Positions 37,067 through 46,019 of a DNA stretch of 64,000 bases are shown one piece after another. Location of the stretch: NCBI GenBank assembly GCA_963851245.1, contig CAWKOH010000005.1, forward strand, positions 372,001-436,000, written 5' to 3'. A program made the translations under genes and the position numbers. This stretch comes from CAWKOH01 sp963851245 (lineage in GTDB: Bacteria > Actinomycetota > Acidimicrobiia > Acidimicrobiales > Palsa-688). The first letter of the stretch is position 1. Each line of letters opens with the position of its first letter. The notes under the pieces are model-generated. The model was not told the origin of the DNA. It saw only the letters and a program-made list of their open reading frames with translations, and ran no database searches.

Positions 37067-38659
37067 GTGCTCGAGGCCCGCGATCTGACGGTGGAAGTGG
37101 GTGGTCGCGTCACGTTGCGCGACGCCACCTTCGTGGTTCGCGCCGGCGAGAAGGTCGGGTTGGTGGGCCGCAACGGGGTGGGCAAGACCAGCCTGCTCAA
37201 GGTCCTGGCCGGCGAGAGCGAGCCGGCGGGCGGCAAGGCCGCGGTGCACGGACGGCTCGGTTTCCTCACTCAGGACCCGCGGGCGCTGCGGCAAGCGACC
37301 GCCGCCACGGGCCTGGCGCACGTGCTGTCAGGCCGGGGCCTCGACGAGGCGGCCGAACGGCTCGAGACCCTGCGCAGGGCCATGGAGAAGCAGCCTTCCG
37401 AGCGAGCGGTAGAGCGGTTTTCCAAGGCCGAAGACCACTTCGCCGCCCTCGGTGGCTACGCGGCCGAGTCGCAGGTTCGCCAGCTGGTCGCCGGGCTCGG
37501 GCTCTCCGCCGACCGCATCGACCTCCCCCTCGGCGTCCTTTCCGGCGGCGAACGCCGACGCGTGGAGCTGGCTCGCATTCTCTTCGCCGGGATCGATGTC
37601 CTGATGCTCGACGAGCCCACCAACCACCTGGACAACGACGCCAAGACGTGGCTGATGGGTTTCCTGCGTGACTTCCGCGGCGCCCTGCTCGTGGTCAGCC
37701 ACGACATCGAGCTCCTCGACGAGGCCATCACGCGCGTCCTTCACCTCGACGACGGGGAGCTGGTGGAGTACAAGGGCACCTACTCGCAGTACCGCGAGGC
37801 GCGCCTTGCCGACGAGGAGCGCCGGCGCAAGCTGGTAACCCGCCAGCAGGCGGAGATCAGACGGCTCTCGACCCTGGCCGACTCGATGCGCCACCAGACC
37901 GCCAAACGGGCTCGCATCGCCAAGTCCCTTGACAAGCGGGTGGACCGGCTCCGTTCGAACGCCGCTGCGGGGCCCGGCAAAGGCGACCGCCGTTACAAGG
38001 TCAATTTCCCTGACCCGCCCCGCCCCGGACGGGTCGTCCTCGAAGCCGCCGACCTGGGTCAGGCCTACGGTGGTCCGTTCGTATTCGAGGACGTCAGCTT
38101 CGCGGTCGAGCGCGGTGAGCGGCTGCTCGTCATGGGCCTGAACGGCGCCGGCAAGACCAGTCTCCTGCGCATCCTGGCCGGCCAGAGCGATCCGAAAGCG
38201 GGCGAATTCCGAACCGGCTTCGGTGTCACTCCCGGCTATTACGCCCAGGAGCACGAGGGCATCCGGCCCGGCGTCCCGGTCATAGGCCACATGCGGGAAG
38301 CCTCCGATGCGCCCGAGACGGAGCTGCGAGGCTTGTTGGGGATGTTCGGGCTGGTCGGCGAGATCGCCTTCCAGGATGCCGGCACCCTCTCCGGCGGGGA
38401 GAAGACCAAGCTGGCGTTGGCTCAACTCGTCGCCGGCCGTCACAACCTGCTCCTGCTCGACGAGCCGACCAACAACCTGGACCCACCCTCGCGTGAGGCT
38501 ATCGGCCGGGCCCTGGCCGCCTGGCCCGGAGCCATGATCATCGTCAGCCACGACATCGGGTTCGTAACCGAACTGGAGCCCGACCGCGTCCTGATGATGC
38601 CGGAGGGCGTCGAGGATCGCTGGAGCGACGACATGCTGGATCTGGTGGCGTTGGCCTAA
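37067..38659 (+). CDS. ABC-F family ATP-binding protein
   Basis: This 530-residue soluble protein has two ABC ATPase domains: Walker A GRNGVGKTSLLK and GLNGAGKTSLLR, signatures LSGGERRRVE and LSGGEKTKLA, and Walker B VLMLDEPTNHLD and LLLLDEPTNNLD. The linker between them is charged and helical (EERRRKLVTRQQAEIRRLS), as in ribosome-binding ABC-F proteins. It has no membrane segments. Such proteins relieve stalled or drug-bound ribosomes; which subtype is not clear. GTG 37067 is used as start. Confidence 0.92.
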   Translation: MLEARDLTVEVGGRVTLRDATFVVRAGEKVGLVGRNGVGKTSLLKVLAGESEPAGGKAAVHGRLGFLTQDPRALRQATAATGLAHVLSGRGLDEAAERLETLRRAMEKQPSERAVERFSKAEDHFAALGGYAAESQVRQLVAGLGLSADRIDLPLGVLSGGERRRVELARILFAGIDVLMLDEPTNHLDNDAKTWLMGFLRDFRGALLVVSHDIELLDEAITRVLHLDDGELVEYKGTYSQYREARLADEERRRKLVTRQQAEIRRLSTLADSMRHQTAKRARIAKSLDKRVDRLRSNAAAGPGKGDRRYKVNFPDPPRPGRVVLEAADLGQAYGGPFVFEDVSFAVERGERLLVMGLNGAGKTSLLRILAGQSDPKAGEFRTGFGVTPGYYAQEHEGIRPGVPVIGHMREASDAPETELRGLLGMFGLVGEIAFQDAGTLSGGEKTKLALAQLVAGRHNLLLLDEPTNNLDPPSREAIGRALAAWPGAMIIVSHDIGFVTELEPDRVLMMPEGVEDRWSDDMLDLVALA

Positions 38660-38695
38660 CGGATAGGCGGCTCGGGGCCAATACAGTCGGCTGGC

Positions 38696-39622
38696 ATGGG
38701 AACGTACATCGGACCGGGAGTTCTGGAGATCGACACGCTGCTCGGAGGCTGGAACCGCCTCACCGCCGGCTATCTCATCGAGGGGCCGGCGCCGGTGCTG
38801 GTGGAGACGGGCAGCCAGTCTTCGGTGCCGGCTCTGCTCCAGGCGCTGGAGCAGCACGGGGTGGCGCCCACCGACCTGGCCGGGGTGGCCGTGACCCACA
38901 TCCATCTCGACCACGCCGGCGGGGTCGGCGACGTGGCCGCCGCCTTCCCGAACGCCACCATCTACGTGCACGAGAAGGGGGCCCGCCATCTGATCGACCC
39001 TGAGCGCCTGGTTCGCTCCGCGGCCATGGTCTACGGGGACCTGCTCGACTCTCTCTACGGCCGGCTCAGCCCCACGCCGTCCGAGCGGGTGCACGTACTC
39101 GAGGACGGCGAGGCCATCGAGGTCGGTGGCGGGCGCAGTCTGGCTACCATCTACTCGCCCGGTCACGCCAAGCATCACCTGGCTCTGCACGACAGCGAGA
39201 GCGGCATCCTCTTCGCCGGCGACGCCGTAGGAGTCCGGCTGCCCGACGCCGGTGTGCTGCGCCCCGCCACCCCTCCGGCCGACTTCGACCTGGATCAGGC
39301 CGTCACGTCACTCCGGAAGTTTCGGGACCGCCAACCGGCCGGCGTGGCCCTGGCCCACTACGGCCTCCTGCCCGAGCCCATGGACAACCTGGAGGAGGCG
39401 GAGGAGACCCTGCGCCGCTGGGCCGAGGTGGCGGAGAAGGCCTGGCGGGGCGACGGCGACATCGTCGGCGCCCTGACGGCGGAGTTCTCCGGCGCCCTCG
39501 AAGGTATCGACCCGGAGAACCGCAAGAAGCTGGAGACGCTCAACGGCATCCACTCCAACGCCGCCGGTCTGCGCCGCTGGCTGGAGACCACCAAAGGCGA
39601 CGCCCACGGCCACCCGCACTAG
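38696..39622 (+). CDS. Metallo-beta-lactamase-fold hydrolase
   Basis: This 308-residue protein has the metal site THIHLDHAGG (residues ~63-72) and later SPGHAKHHLALHD and FAGDAVGVRL, completing a binuclear zinc/iron site of the MBL fold. The C-terminal helical part (EEAEETLRRWAEVAEKAWRG) is seen in stand-alone glyoxalase II-like hydrolases. Substrate unknown. It starts 36 bp after the ABC-F stop and ends overlapping the convergent exporter gene by 4 bp. Confidence 0.9.
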   Translation: MGTYIGPGVLEIDTLLGGWNRLTAGYLIEGPAPVLVETGSQSSVPALLQALEQHGVAPTDLAGVAVTHIHLDHAGGVGDVAAAFPNATIYVHEKGARHLIDPERLVRSAAMVYGDLLDSLYGRLSPTPSERVHVLEDGEAIEVGGGRSLATIYSPGHAKHHLALHDSESGILFAGDAVGVRLPDAGVLRPATPPADFDLDQAVTSLRKFRDRQPAGVALAHYGLLPEPMDNLEEAEETLRRWAEVAEKAWRGDGDIVGALTAEFSGALEGIDPENRKKLETLNGIHSNAAGLRRWLETTKGDAHGHPH

Positions 39623-41547
39623 ACGGTGGCTACCAGGTCCTCCTGGCCTCGCAGGTACTGGGTCTGGTACAGGTCGGCGTAGAGGCCGCCATCGGCGATG
39701 AGCGAGGCGTGGGTACCCCGGGCCACGACCTGGCCGTCCTCGACGACCAGGATCTGGTCGGCCGCCTGGATGGTCGACAACCGGTGGGCGATCACTATCG
39801 ATGTGCGACCCGAGAGGGCGGCGGCGAGAGCCTGCTGGACCAGTAGCTCCGTTTCCGAGTCGAGGTGCGCCGTCGCCTCGTCGAGGATCACGATGGCCGG
39901 ATCTTTGAGCAGGACCCTGGCGATCGCCAGGCGCTGCTTTTCCCCGCCCGACAACCGGTAGCCGCGCTCACCTACGACGGTCTGGTAACCCTCCGGCAAC
40001 GACACGATCAGGTCGTGGATGCGGGCCGCCCGGCAGGCCTCCACGATCTGGGCGTCGGTCGCTTCGGGCCGGGCATAGCGGAGGTTGGCGGCGATGCTGT
40101 CGTGAAAAAGGTGGGCGTCCTGCGTCACGACGCCGACCGCAGCCGAGAGCGAGGCGAGGGTTACGTCCCGGACGTCCTGGCCGTCGATCGACAGCGAACC
40201 CTGTACCACGTCATAGAGACGGGGGACCAGGCTGGAGAGCGTGGTCTTGCCGGCGCCGGACGGCCCGACCAGGGCGGTCATGCTCCCCGGCTCGGCCACG
40301 AAAGAGACGTCACGGAGGACCCACTCGCCGGGCTGAGTCGAAAGTCCTTCGCTTACCGTCTCGGCCGACGCCTCCAGTGAAGCGACCGAAACGTCGGCGG
40401 CAGCCGGGTAGCGGAACCAGATGTCCCGAGCCTCGATCCGGCCCTCTACCGATTCCAGCGGCACCGCGTCGGGCTTGTCCGCCACCGAGGGCGGGGTGTC
40501 GAGCACCTCGAAGACCCGGTCGAAGCTGACGATGGCACCGAGCACGTCGACCCGGGTGCTGGCCAGGTCGGTGAGGGGGGAGTACAGCCGGGTCACGTAA
40601 GCGGCGAGGGCCACCACGGTGCCTACGGCTAGATGCCCCATGACCGCTTGGCGCCCGCCCAGCCAGTAGACCGCGGCCGTCCCCACTGCGCCCACTAGCG
40701 AGAGGGCGGCGAAGAGGTAGCGGCTGAGGAGGGCCAGGCGGATCCCGGAGTCGCGGACTGCTCCGGCTCGTTGGGCGAACTCTTTGGACTCGGCATCGGG
40801 TCGGCCGAACAGCTTGACCAGCAGGGCGCCCGAGACGTTGAACTTCTCGGTCATGTTCACGCTCATGTCGGCGTTGAGCTGCATCTGGTGGCGCGACAGC
40901 CGGCTGATACGGCCGGCCATGACCCGGTCCAGGATGATGAAGGGCGGCAGCACGAGCAGCGCGAAGCCGGTGATGGCCGGGCTCAGTATGAACATCGGGA
41001 CCAGCGTGGCGACCAGAGTGAATATGTCGGAGAGGACCGAGGCCGCGGTGCTCACCGAGTTCTGGGCGTCGAGGACGTCACTTGTGAGGCGGGACATGAG
41101 CGAGCCGGTCTGGGTCCGGGTGAAGAAGGCCACCGGCATGCGCTGGACATGGTCGTACAGCTTCGACCGCAGGTCGAAGATGATGCCCTCGCCGATCACC
41201 GAGCCGAACCACCTGCTCACGAGAGACAGCGCCGTAGTGGCCAGCGCCAGGCCGACCATGGCGGCCGCCAGCACATCGACCACATGAAGGTTCTTGGCCA
41301 TGATCCCGTTGTCGATCAGGGCCTTCACCACGAGCGGCGGAATGGAGCCGACCACCGCCGCGGCCACGATGACCAGCAGGTACACGATCAGCCGCAGCCG
41401 GTAGGGCCGGAGGAAGCGCCAGATGCGCCGGTTGGTCCCTTTGGTGATATTGGCCGCCTTCAGCTCGGCCAGGTCACGCGGCGCGAGCCGCGTCTGTATG
41501 CGCTCATAACCCGTTACTTTGTCTCTTGGAGAGAATTCATTTTTCAG
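39619..41547 (-). CDS. ABC exporter with fused membrane and ATPase domains; start uncertain
   Basis: The membrane domain has about six segments in residues ~50-350, and the ATPase domain carries Walker A VGPSGAGKTTLSSLV, Q-loop VVTQDAHLFHDSI, signature RLSGGEKQRLAIA, Walker B AIVILDEATAHLD and switch His IVIAHRLS. A homodimeric or paired lipid/drug exporter is expected. No ATG, GTG or TTG is in frame between the upstream gene and the first membrane helix. The frame stays open up to 41838 but that overlaps the GNAT gene. I mark from CTG 41547 arbitrarily; a small error near 41500 may hide the real start. Confidence 0.85.
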   Translation of the reverse strand: MKNEFSPRDKVTGYERIQTRLAPRDLAELKAANITKGTNRRIWRFLRPYRLRLIVYLLVIVAAAVVGSIPPLVVKALIDNGIMAKNLHVVDVLAAAMVGLALATTALSLVSRWFGSVIGEGIIFDLRSKLYDHVQRMPVAFFTRTQTGSLMSRLTSDVLDAQNSVSTAASVLSDIFTLVATLVPMFILSPAITGFALLVLPPFIILDRVMAGRISRLSRHQMQLNADMSVNMTEKFNVSGALLVKLFGRPDAESKEFAQRAGAVRDSGIRLALLSRYLFAALSLVGAVGTAAVYWLGGRQAVMGHLAVGTVVALAAYVTRLYSPLTDLASTRVDVLGAIVSFDRVFEVLDTPPSVADKPDAVPLESVEGRIEARDIWFRYPAAADVSVASLEASAETVSEGLSTQPGEWVLRDVSFVAEPGSMTALVGPSGAGKTTLSSLVPRLYDVVQGSLSIDGQDVRDVTLASLSAAVGVVTQDAHLFHDSIAANLRYARPEATDAQIVEACRAARIHDLIVSLPEGYQTVVGERGYRLSGGEKQRLAIARVLLKDPAIVILDEATAHLDSETELLVQQALAAALSGRTSIVIAHRLSTIQAADQILVVEDGQVVARGTHASLIADGGLYADLYQTQYLRGQEDLVATV

Positions 41548-41595
41548 CGGTGGTAACGGAACGGAGCCCCCGTTTTGTTCCCGTCGGGCGCTACG

Positions 41596-42084
41596 GTGCC
41601 CACGGTGAAGTTGGAGATTCGCCTCTTGGATCGAGGAGGGGCCGAGCGGGTGATGCGCGGTCCCCGAGGTCGTGACGCCCAGCGGGATCTGCCCTGGGCC
41701 AAGGACTACCCGCTGGATGGTGACACCCGGGCCTGCGCCGCGTTCATCAACCAGATCGCGCCGGGCACGTCCTCCAACCCGTTTGGCTACTACCAGATCG
41801 TCGTCGACGGCTTCGTGGTCGGCGGCATCGGTTTCCACGGACCGCCCCGGGACGGCCTGGTCGAGGTCGGCTACGGGGTGGTGCCGGACTACCGCCGGCA
41901 GGGCGTGGCGACAGAGGCGCTGCGCCGGCTGCTGGAGTTGGCGGCGGGGCTCGACGGCGTGCGCCGGGCTTGCGGCCGGGTGGGGGAGGACAACGTGGCG
42001 TCACAGAAGGTCATGGCGGCGGTGGGTATGCAGCCCGTCGGGCGGGATCCGGACTTCTTGCATTACGAGCTCGAGCTGGGGTGA
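41596..42084 (+). CDS. GNAT-family N-acetyltransferase
   Basis: This protein of about 162 residues has the GNAT core: EVGYGVVPDYRRQGVATEALRRLLELA, in which RRQGVA binds the acetyl-CoA pyrophosphate, then ACGRVGEDNVASQKVMAAVGM, typical of the RimJ-like branch. The substrate is unknown. The start could be GTG 41596 or 41605. It is divergent from the ABC exporter, sharing a 50-bp interval. Confidence 0.88.
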   Translation: MPTVKLEIRLLDRGGAERVMRGPRGRDAQRDLPWAKDYPLDGDTRACAAFINQIAPGTSSNPFGYYQIVVDGFVVGGIGFHGPPRDGLVEVGYGVVPDYRRQGVATEALRRLLELAAGLDGVRRACGRVGEDNVASQKVMAAVGMQPVGRDPDFLHYELELG

Positions 42085-42457
42085 GGGGGCCGACCGGCGG
42101 GGTGGGCGCCGGCGGGGGCGGGCGCCGTGTGCCGGCGGGATGCGGGCGCCGGCGGGGCTGGCGGGGCGACGGCGGGGATGCGGGCGCCGGCGGGCGTTGC
42201 CGGGCTTTAGGCGGACCGGGGCCGGTTGGCCACCGTCTCGGTGCCACTTCGGACTCTCGGTGTCAATCCAGCGCAGTTTGGCCGTGCTTTGGCACCGAGA
42301 ACACCAAGTGGCACCGAGACCGCGCCGGCTCGCCATCTCAAGAACCGTCACGCCGCGGGCCCGTCGTCTAAGGCTGACCCACATCCGCCGGCGCCGAAAA
42401 CGGGCGCGCCTGGCCCCAACGTAGCGACGCCAGGCGGCTTGCCGTACCCTGGCGCCC
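42085..42457. other. Noncoding interval with a GC-rich tract and a nested hairpin
   Basis: The first 125 bp (about 42085-42210) are almost pure G/C with repeated GGGCGCCGGCGGG-like units. The following hairpin at 42235-42320 is listed separately. Nothing codes for protein. Confidence 0.5.
42235..42320. repeat. Nested inverted repeat with four related half-sites
   Basis: The outer arms, GTCTCGGTGCCACTT (42235-42249) and AAGTGGCACCGAGAC (42306-42320), are perfect 15-bp inverted repeats. Inside, TCTCGGTGTCAA (about 42254-42265) and TTTGGCACCGAGAA repeat the same TCGGTGYCA core once in each direction. The four cores are arranged two forward, two reverse. It could be an operator cluster, a structured RNA or a small transposon. 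Confidence 0.5.
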
Positions 42458-42898
42458 ATGGCAGGCATGAACGACGTCAAGGACCTCGGTTTCAAGTTGT
42501 CGACGCTGGCCCATCGGACCATCGTCAACGTCAGCGGGGGCCGGTTGCTCAACCGCGCCTACGGAATGCCCGTTGTCCAGCTTCACACGACCGGTCGCAA
42601 GAGCGGCCGGCCCCGGGTGACCATGCTGACCGCTCCCATCATCGATGACCAGCGAGTGGTCCTGGTGGCTTCCAAGGGTGGAGACGACCGCAACCCGGCT
42701 TGGTTCCTGAACCTCCAGGCCAATCCTGATGTCGAGCTCACGATTGACGGCGAGACCCGACCCATGAAGGCCCGCGTGGCCTCACCTGACGAGAAGGCTG
42801 AACTGTGGCCGCAGATCGTGGCCAAACACAAGGGTTACGCCGGCTACCAGACGCGAACCGAACGGGACATTCCCGTCGTGATATGCGAGGCCGCCTGA
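42458..42898 (+). CDS. Deazaflavin (F420)-dependent nitroreductase-family protein
   Basis: This 146-residue protein belongs to the split-barrel DUF385/Ddn-type family: LHTTGRKSGRPRVTML, VLVASKGGDDRNPAWFLNLQANPDVELTI and MKARVASPDEKAELWP with a final YQTRTERDIPVVI. Family members use F420H2 to reduce quinones or nitro compounds. No partner gene is adjacent. F420 use is inferred from the family. Confidence 0.9.
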   Translation: MAGMNDVKDLGFKLSTLAHRTIVNVSGGRLLNRAYGMPVVQLHTTGRKSGRPRVTMLTAPIIDDQRVVLVASKGGDDRNPAWFLNLQANPDVELTIDGETRPMKARVASPDEKAELWPQIVAKHKGYAGYQTRTERDIPVVICEAA

Positions 42899-42917
42899 GC
42901 AAACCCGGCTGAGGCGG

Positions 42918-43232
42918 CTAGGCCTCGGTCGTCGGCGCTGCCGGCGGTTCGGTGCCGACCTCGGTCGGGCCCCCGCCGGGAGAGGCGCGGCCGGGAGAAG
43001 CCGCACCCGCAGAAGGGGCACCCGAAGAAGCGCTCCCCGGAGGAGCGGCGCCAGGAGAAGAGACGCCGGCGTCCGCAACTGGCCCCTGCGCGCCCTGCGC
43101 CGGAGCTGACGTCTGGGCTGCGTGACGGCCACCCATGGCGTTATTGACCAGGTCCTTGCCCTTGTTGATCCCGTCCTGGATCTGGTCCTTGTGAGAGTCG
43201 TACAGACCCTTGGCCTTGTCCACGATGCTCAT
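42918..43232 (-). CDS. Rv0909-like (antitoxin-type) small protein with Pro/Ala/Ser-rich tail
   Basis: From ATG 43232 the protein has 104 residues. MSIVDKAKGLYDSHKDQIQD and GINKGKDLVNNAMGGRHAAQ match the start of Rv0909/MT0933-type proteins, annotated as antitoxins of a type of toxin-antitoxin system ('FDKAK.LA..K.D...i.K..D.v...tGGKy'). The second half is low-complexity Pro/Ala/Gly/Ser (PGAAPPGSASSGAPSAGAAS). No toxin gene is next to it, so the antitoxin role is uncertain. Confidence 0.7.
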   Translation of the reverse strand: MSIVDKAKGLYDSHKDQIQDGINKGKDLVNNAMGGRHAAQTSAPAQGAQGPVADAGVSSPGAAPPGSASSGAPSAGAASPGRASPGGGPTEVGTEPPAAPTTEA

Positions 43233-43333
43233 GTGCCCGCCAACGGTTTGGTTTGTACAGGCGCCGGGGGGACCTGCCAGAGCCGTCCCTCCCCGGATGA
43301 CTCGATTCCGGTGAGGGAGGGCCCGGAAGGCGG

Positions 43334-43422
43334 TGGCGGAGGGAGTGGGATTTGAACCCACGGTGCCCAAAGGACACAACGGTTTTCGAGACCGTCCGAT
43401 TCGGCCGCTCTCGCATCCCTCC
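43334..43422 (-). tRNA. tRNA-Ser (anticodon CGA)
   Basis: The minus strand gives a class II tRNA: GGAGGGA/TCCCTCC acceptor, discriminator G, encoded CCA at 43334-43336, T-arm GTGGGTTCAAATCCCAC and long variable arm. The loop CTCGAAA between GACGGT and ACCGT gives anticodon CGA (UCG codons). The integrase gene starts 81 bp from its 5' end, so it is the probable integration target. Confidence 0.95.
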
Positions 43423-43452
43423 AGCAGCCACTATGTGCTGCGAGCTTAGGTC

Positions 43453-43474
43453 ATCCCAAACTCTATCCCAAACT
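43453..43474. promoter_or_regulatory. Paired ATCCCAAACT repeats, candidate integrase arm sites
   Basis: ATCCCAAACT occurs at 43453-43462 and again at 43465-43474, between the tRNA gene and the integrase start. Short direct repeats next to an integrase gene are typical arm-binding sites. No experimental basis. Confidence 0.4.
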
Positions 43475-43502
43475 GTTGCTGGGTGCGCATAACGTTGGCC
43501 AC

Positions 43503-44741
43503 GTGCCCAGGATACGAGAGCGGGCTCCGGGCGTTTACGAGATCACGGCGTCCACGGGGCGGCGGGACCCGGCGACGGGGAAGTACGGACAGGTGTCCCG
43601 TACGGTCAAGGGGCCGCCCCGGCGGCCGGGCGCCAAGGGTTTCCCCAAGGTGGTCGAGACCGAAGCCGCCAAGCTCATGGCCGAGGTCGAAGGCGGCCGC
43701 TACCAGGCGGGCCACCATACGCTCGGTGATCTGCTCGACGAGTACCTCCGACACCAGGAGGCGCGGGGCCGGGCTCCGAAGACCATGCTGGAGGCCCGCC
43801 GCCGGGCGGACCGGATCAAGTCGGATCTGATCGGGGCCAAGGACGTGAGGCGGCTTACCGGCCGGGATCTGGACGAGTTCTACGCCCGCCTGGCCTCGGC
43901 CGGCGGTCGGTCGGGGAAGGGCATGCACTCGACCACCCGGCATCACTTCCACTCGCTGATCCGCGCCGCGCTCAACCAAGCCATTCGCTGGCGGTGGCTG
44001 TCGCTGCCTAACCCGGCGAGCGAGGCGCAAGCCCCGGCGCTTGCACCTGACGAGCGGGTGCCTCCGACGCCAGAGGAGGCACGACGTCTGGCGCTGGCGG
44101 TCAGTAAGGAGAATCCGGATCTGGCCGCATTGATCTTCGTTGACGCGACTACCGGGATGCGCCGCGGGGAGGTCTGCGGGCTGCGGTTCTGCGACATTGA
44201 CGCCGAGGCAGGCGCGGCGGTGATCTGGTGGCGCTGCTCGGACCTGCCCAAGGATCAGACGGCCGCGTTGGCGGGAAGGGGGACCGTGCTCAAGGCCTTC
44301 CCTAACGGGGTGGTCATGTTGTCGGCGACCAAGAACAAGAAGAGACGTCGCTTTGCGCTCGACCCGATCACCCTCGCTGTCCTGATGGAGCAGAAGGCTC
44401 GTGCCGAAGAGCGATGCGCGGCTCTCGGTGTGGACCTCGCCTCGGATGCCTTTGTTTGGTCCCAGTCGACCGATCACGGCGAGCCGTGGCGGCCGGACCG
44501 GGTGTCGGGTGCGTTCACCGCGCTTCGCAACCGTGAAGGGCTGCGCCACATCTGCCTCAACGACCTTCGGCACTTCTCGGCTACGCAACTGGTCGCCGCC
44601 GGGATCGATCCTCGTCTGATCGCCGGCCGACTGGGCCACGACGCGTCGGTCCTGCTTCGCATCTACAGCCACGTGATCCCCGCACGAGACCAGGCCGCGG
44701 CCCAACTACTTGGCGAGCTCATGAGAGGCGAGGCCGGCTGA
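43503..44741 (+). CDS. Tyrosine recombinase (integrase)
   Basis: This 412-residue site-specific recombinase has an N-terminal core-binding region (LLDEYLRHQEARGRAPKTML) and a catalytic domain with Arg in ATTGMRRGEVCGLRF, a Lys-containing hairpin near SATKNKKRRR, LNDLRHFSATQLVAAG, LGHDASVLLRIYSH and the nucleophile Tyr in IYSH. The first His of the HxxR box is Asn here (NDLR), an unusual but tolerated change. GTG 43503 is preferred over an upstream TTG. Integrase next to tRNA-Ser implies insertion at or near that gene. Confidence 0.93.
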   Translation: MPRIRERAPGVYEITASTGRRDPATGKYGQVSRTVKGPPRRPGAKGFPKVVETEAAKLMAEVEGGRYQAGHHTLGDLLDEYLRHQEARGRAPKTMLEARRRADRIKSDLIGAKDVRRLTGRDLDEFYARLASAGGRSGKGMHSTTRHHFHSLIRAALNQAIRWRWLSLPNPASEAQAPALAPDERVPPTPEEARRLALAVSKENPDLAALIFVDATTGMRRGEVCGLRFCDIDAEAGAAVIWWRCSDLPKDQTAALAGRGTVLKAFPNGVVMLSATKNKKRRRFALDPITLAVLMEQKARAEERCAALGVDLASDAFVWSQSTDHGEPWRPDRVSGAFTALRNREGLRHICLNDLRHFSATQLVAAGIDPRLIAGRLGHDASVLLRIYSHVIPARDQAAAQLLGELMRGEAG

Positions 44742-44750
44742 GTCAGGTCC

Positions 44751-45008
44751 TCATACAGCGAGGAAATCCTCGAGGGCTCGGCGAGTCACTCGTATTGCTC
44801 GACCCAGCCGGATCGACTTCAGAGCGCCGGTGTTGATCAGGTCGTAGACGCACCACTTGGAGCACCGGAGGACCGCGGCGACCTCTTCGACGCGACCGAC
44901 GTCCGGGTAGTCCGCCAGTGCCAATACGCTCCGGTCCGGGTCGACGCGCTCACCGACGCCGACGAGTCTCGGTCCTGACCAGTCCTGCATAGAACTTGAT
45001 GTCTTCAT
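44751..45008 (-). CDS. Excisionase-like helix-turn-helix protein
   Basis: This 85-residue protein contains DVGRVEEVAAVLRCSKWCVY, then DLINTGALKSIRLGRAIRVT, the winged HTH of excisionase/MerR-like small proteins (DNA-binding, with 'S...VY.li..G.L...r.Gr..rv'). Encoded convergent to the integrase with a 9-bp gap, it probably directs excision. It is on the same strand as the XRE gene. Confidence 0.85.
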   Translation of the reverse strand: MKTSSSMQDWSGPRLVGVGERVDPDRSVLALADYPDVGRVEEVAAVLRCSKWCVYDLINTGALKSIRLGRAIRVTRRALEDFLAV

Positions 45009-45049
45009 CGGGCTTGTCCTCCCGTTGCAGCTGCGGTACGTGGAGGCCG

Positions 45050-45766
45050 TCAGGAACGGCGATCTGGGGAGAGCTTGTCGAGCTCTCGTTGTTTGTCTCG
45101 TTTGGCGTCTCGTTCGTTGTAGGCCACCGATTCGAGGTAGGTCTTGGGGCCCACGGCTTTGACCTGGGCGGCGAACTCGGCGAGGAAGTCGGCGACCTCG
45201 TCGAGGCGGTCGCCGTATTGGCGTTCGAGCTGGCGTAGCCGCCGTTTGCGCCAGACCCGGAAGTGGTCATGCCAGGCCCCGGTGGCGGTCTTCGGGCCGA
45301 GCACAGCCACCATGGCCTGGTCGGCTTCTTCGGGGTTCTTGATGCCGATCTCGGCCAGGCGCTCGTCGAGGGGGGCGAGCTGGCGCTCCTGGCCGAGCAC
45401 CGCGGCGTACAGGGTCGAGAGCCAGTCGCCGGTGTCGGCCAGGTGGGTGCGCTCGCTGCCGGGGGGCGGGACGAAGAAGTAGGCGATCGGGACGTCGAAG
45501 AGCACGGAGAGCAGGTAGAGCTCGTGGGCGTCGAAACGCCGGCGGCGTTCCCCGTCGAAGCCGCGCTCCATGGCCGAGATGGACGCCTGGGGCAGGACGT
45601 GGCCGGTGAGCCGGCCCAGGTTGTCGGCGACTTCTTGCTGGGTCCAGCCTTTGCGTTCCCGGATGGCTTTGAGGTTGTAGGAGACCACGGCGTTGACGTC
45701 GATGCCGGTGTCGGCCCCGATGGGGCGGGGCGCCTTGATGGGATCGGTCTTCTTGCGGGCTCTCAC
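45050..45766 (-). CDS. XRE-family regulator of the mobile element
   Basis: This 238-residue protein has an N-terminal Cro/C1-type HTH (VSYNLKAIRERKGWTQQEVA, then ASISAMERGFDGERRRRFD), a short LYLLSVLFDVPIAYFFVPP segment, and a helical C-terminus of unknown role. The start is a GTG at 45766. It is presumably the repressor of the element's transfer genes. The divergent interval with an AT-rich stretch and the relaxase gene follows. Confidence 0.85.
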   Translation of the reverse strand: MRARKKTDPIKAPRPIGADTGIDVNAVVSYNLKAIRERKGWTQQEVADNLGRLTGHVLPQASISAMERGFDGERRRRFDAHELYLLSVLFDVPIAYFFVPPPGSERTHLADTGDWLSTLYAAVLGQERQLAPLDERLAEIGIKNPEEADQAMVAVLGPKTATGAWHDHFRVWRKRRLRQLERQYGDRLDEVADFLAEFAAQVKAVGPKTYLESVAYNERDAKRDKQRELDKLSPDRRS

Positions 45767-46019
45767 GATCGCACTCTCTATCGCTGGTAGTGGTGCTTCA
45801 CAACAGTATCACATACAACGGGTATGATGTGCACTTGTGGTTGAACATAGCGGGAGGATGTGACGGTGGTGGTGGGCCGGGCGTGGACGGCGCCTCGGGA
45901 TGGCGCGAACGGTGGAGCGCCAAGCGCGAGGTTCGCCGATCGGACTTCTCGCCATCCAACTGGGCGGAAGGGGAGGGAGACAGGAGACAACAGTCCGGTC
46001 ATCCCTCCCTACCGATCGT

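Noticed and set aside
43446..44705. 419-residue minus-strand ORF opposite the integrase
   Set aside because: Antisense shadow of an intact recombinase.
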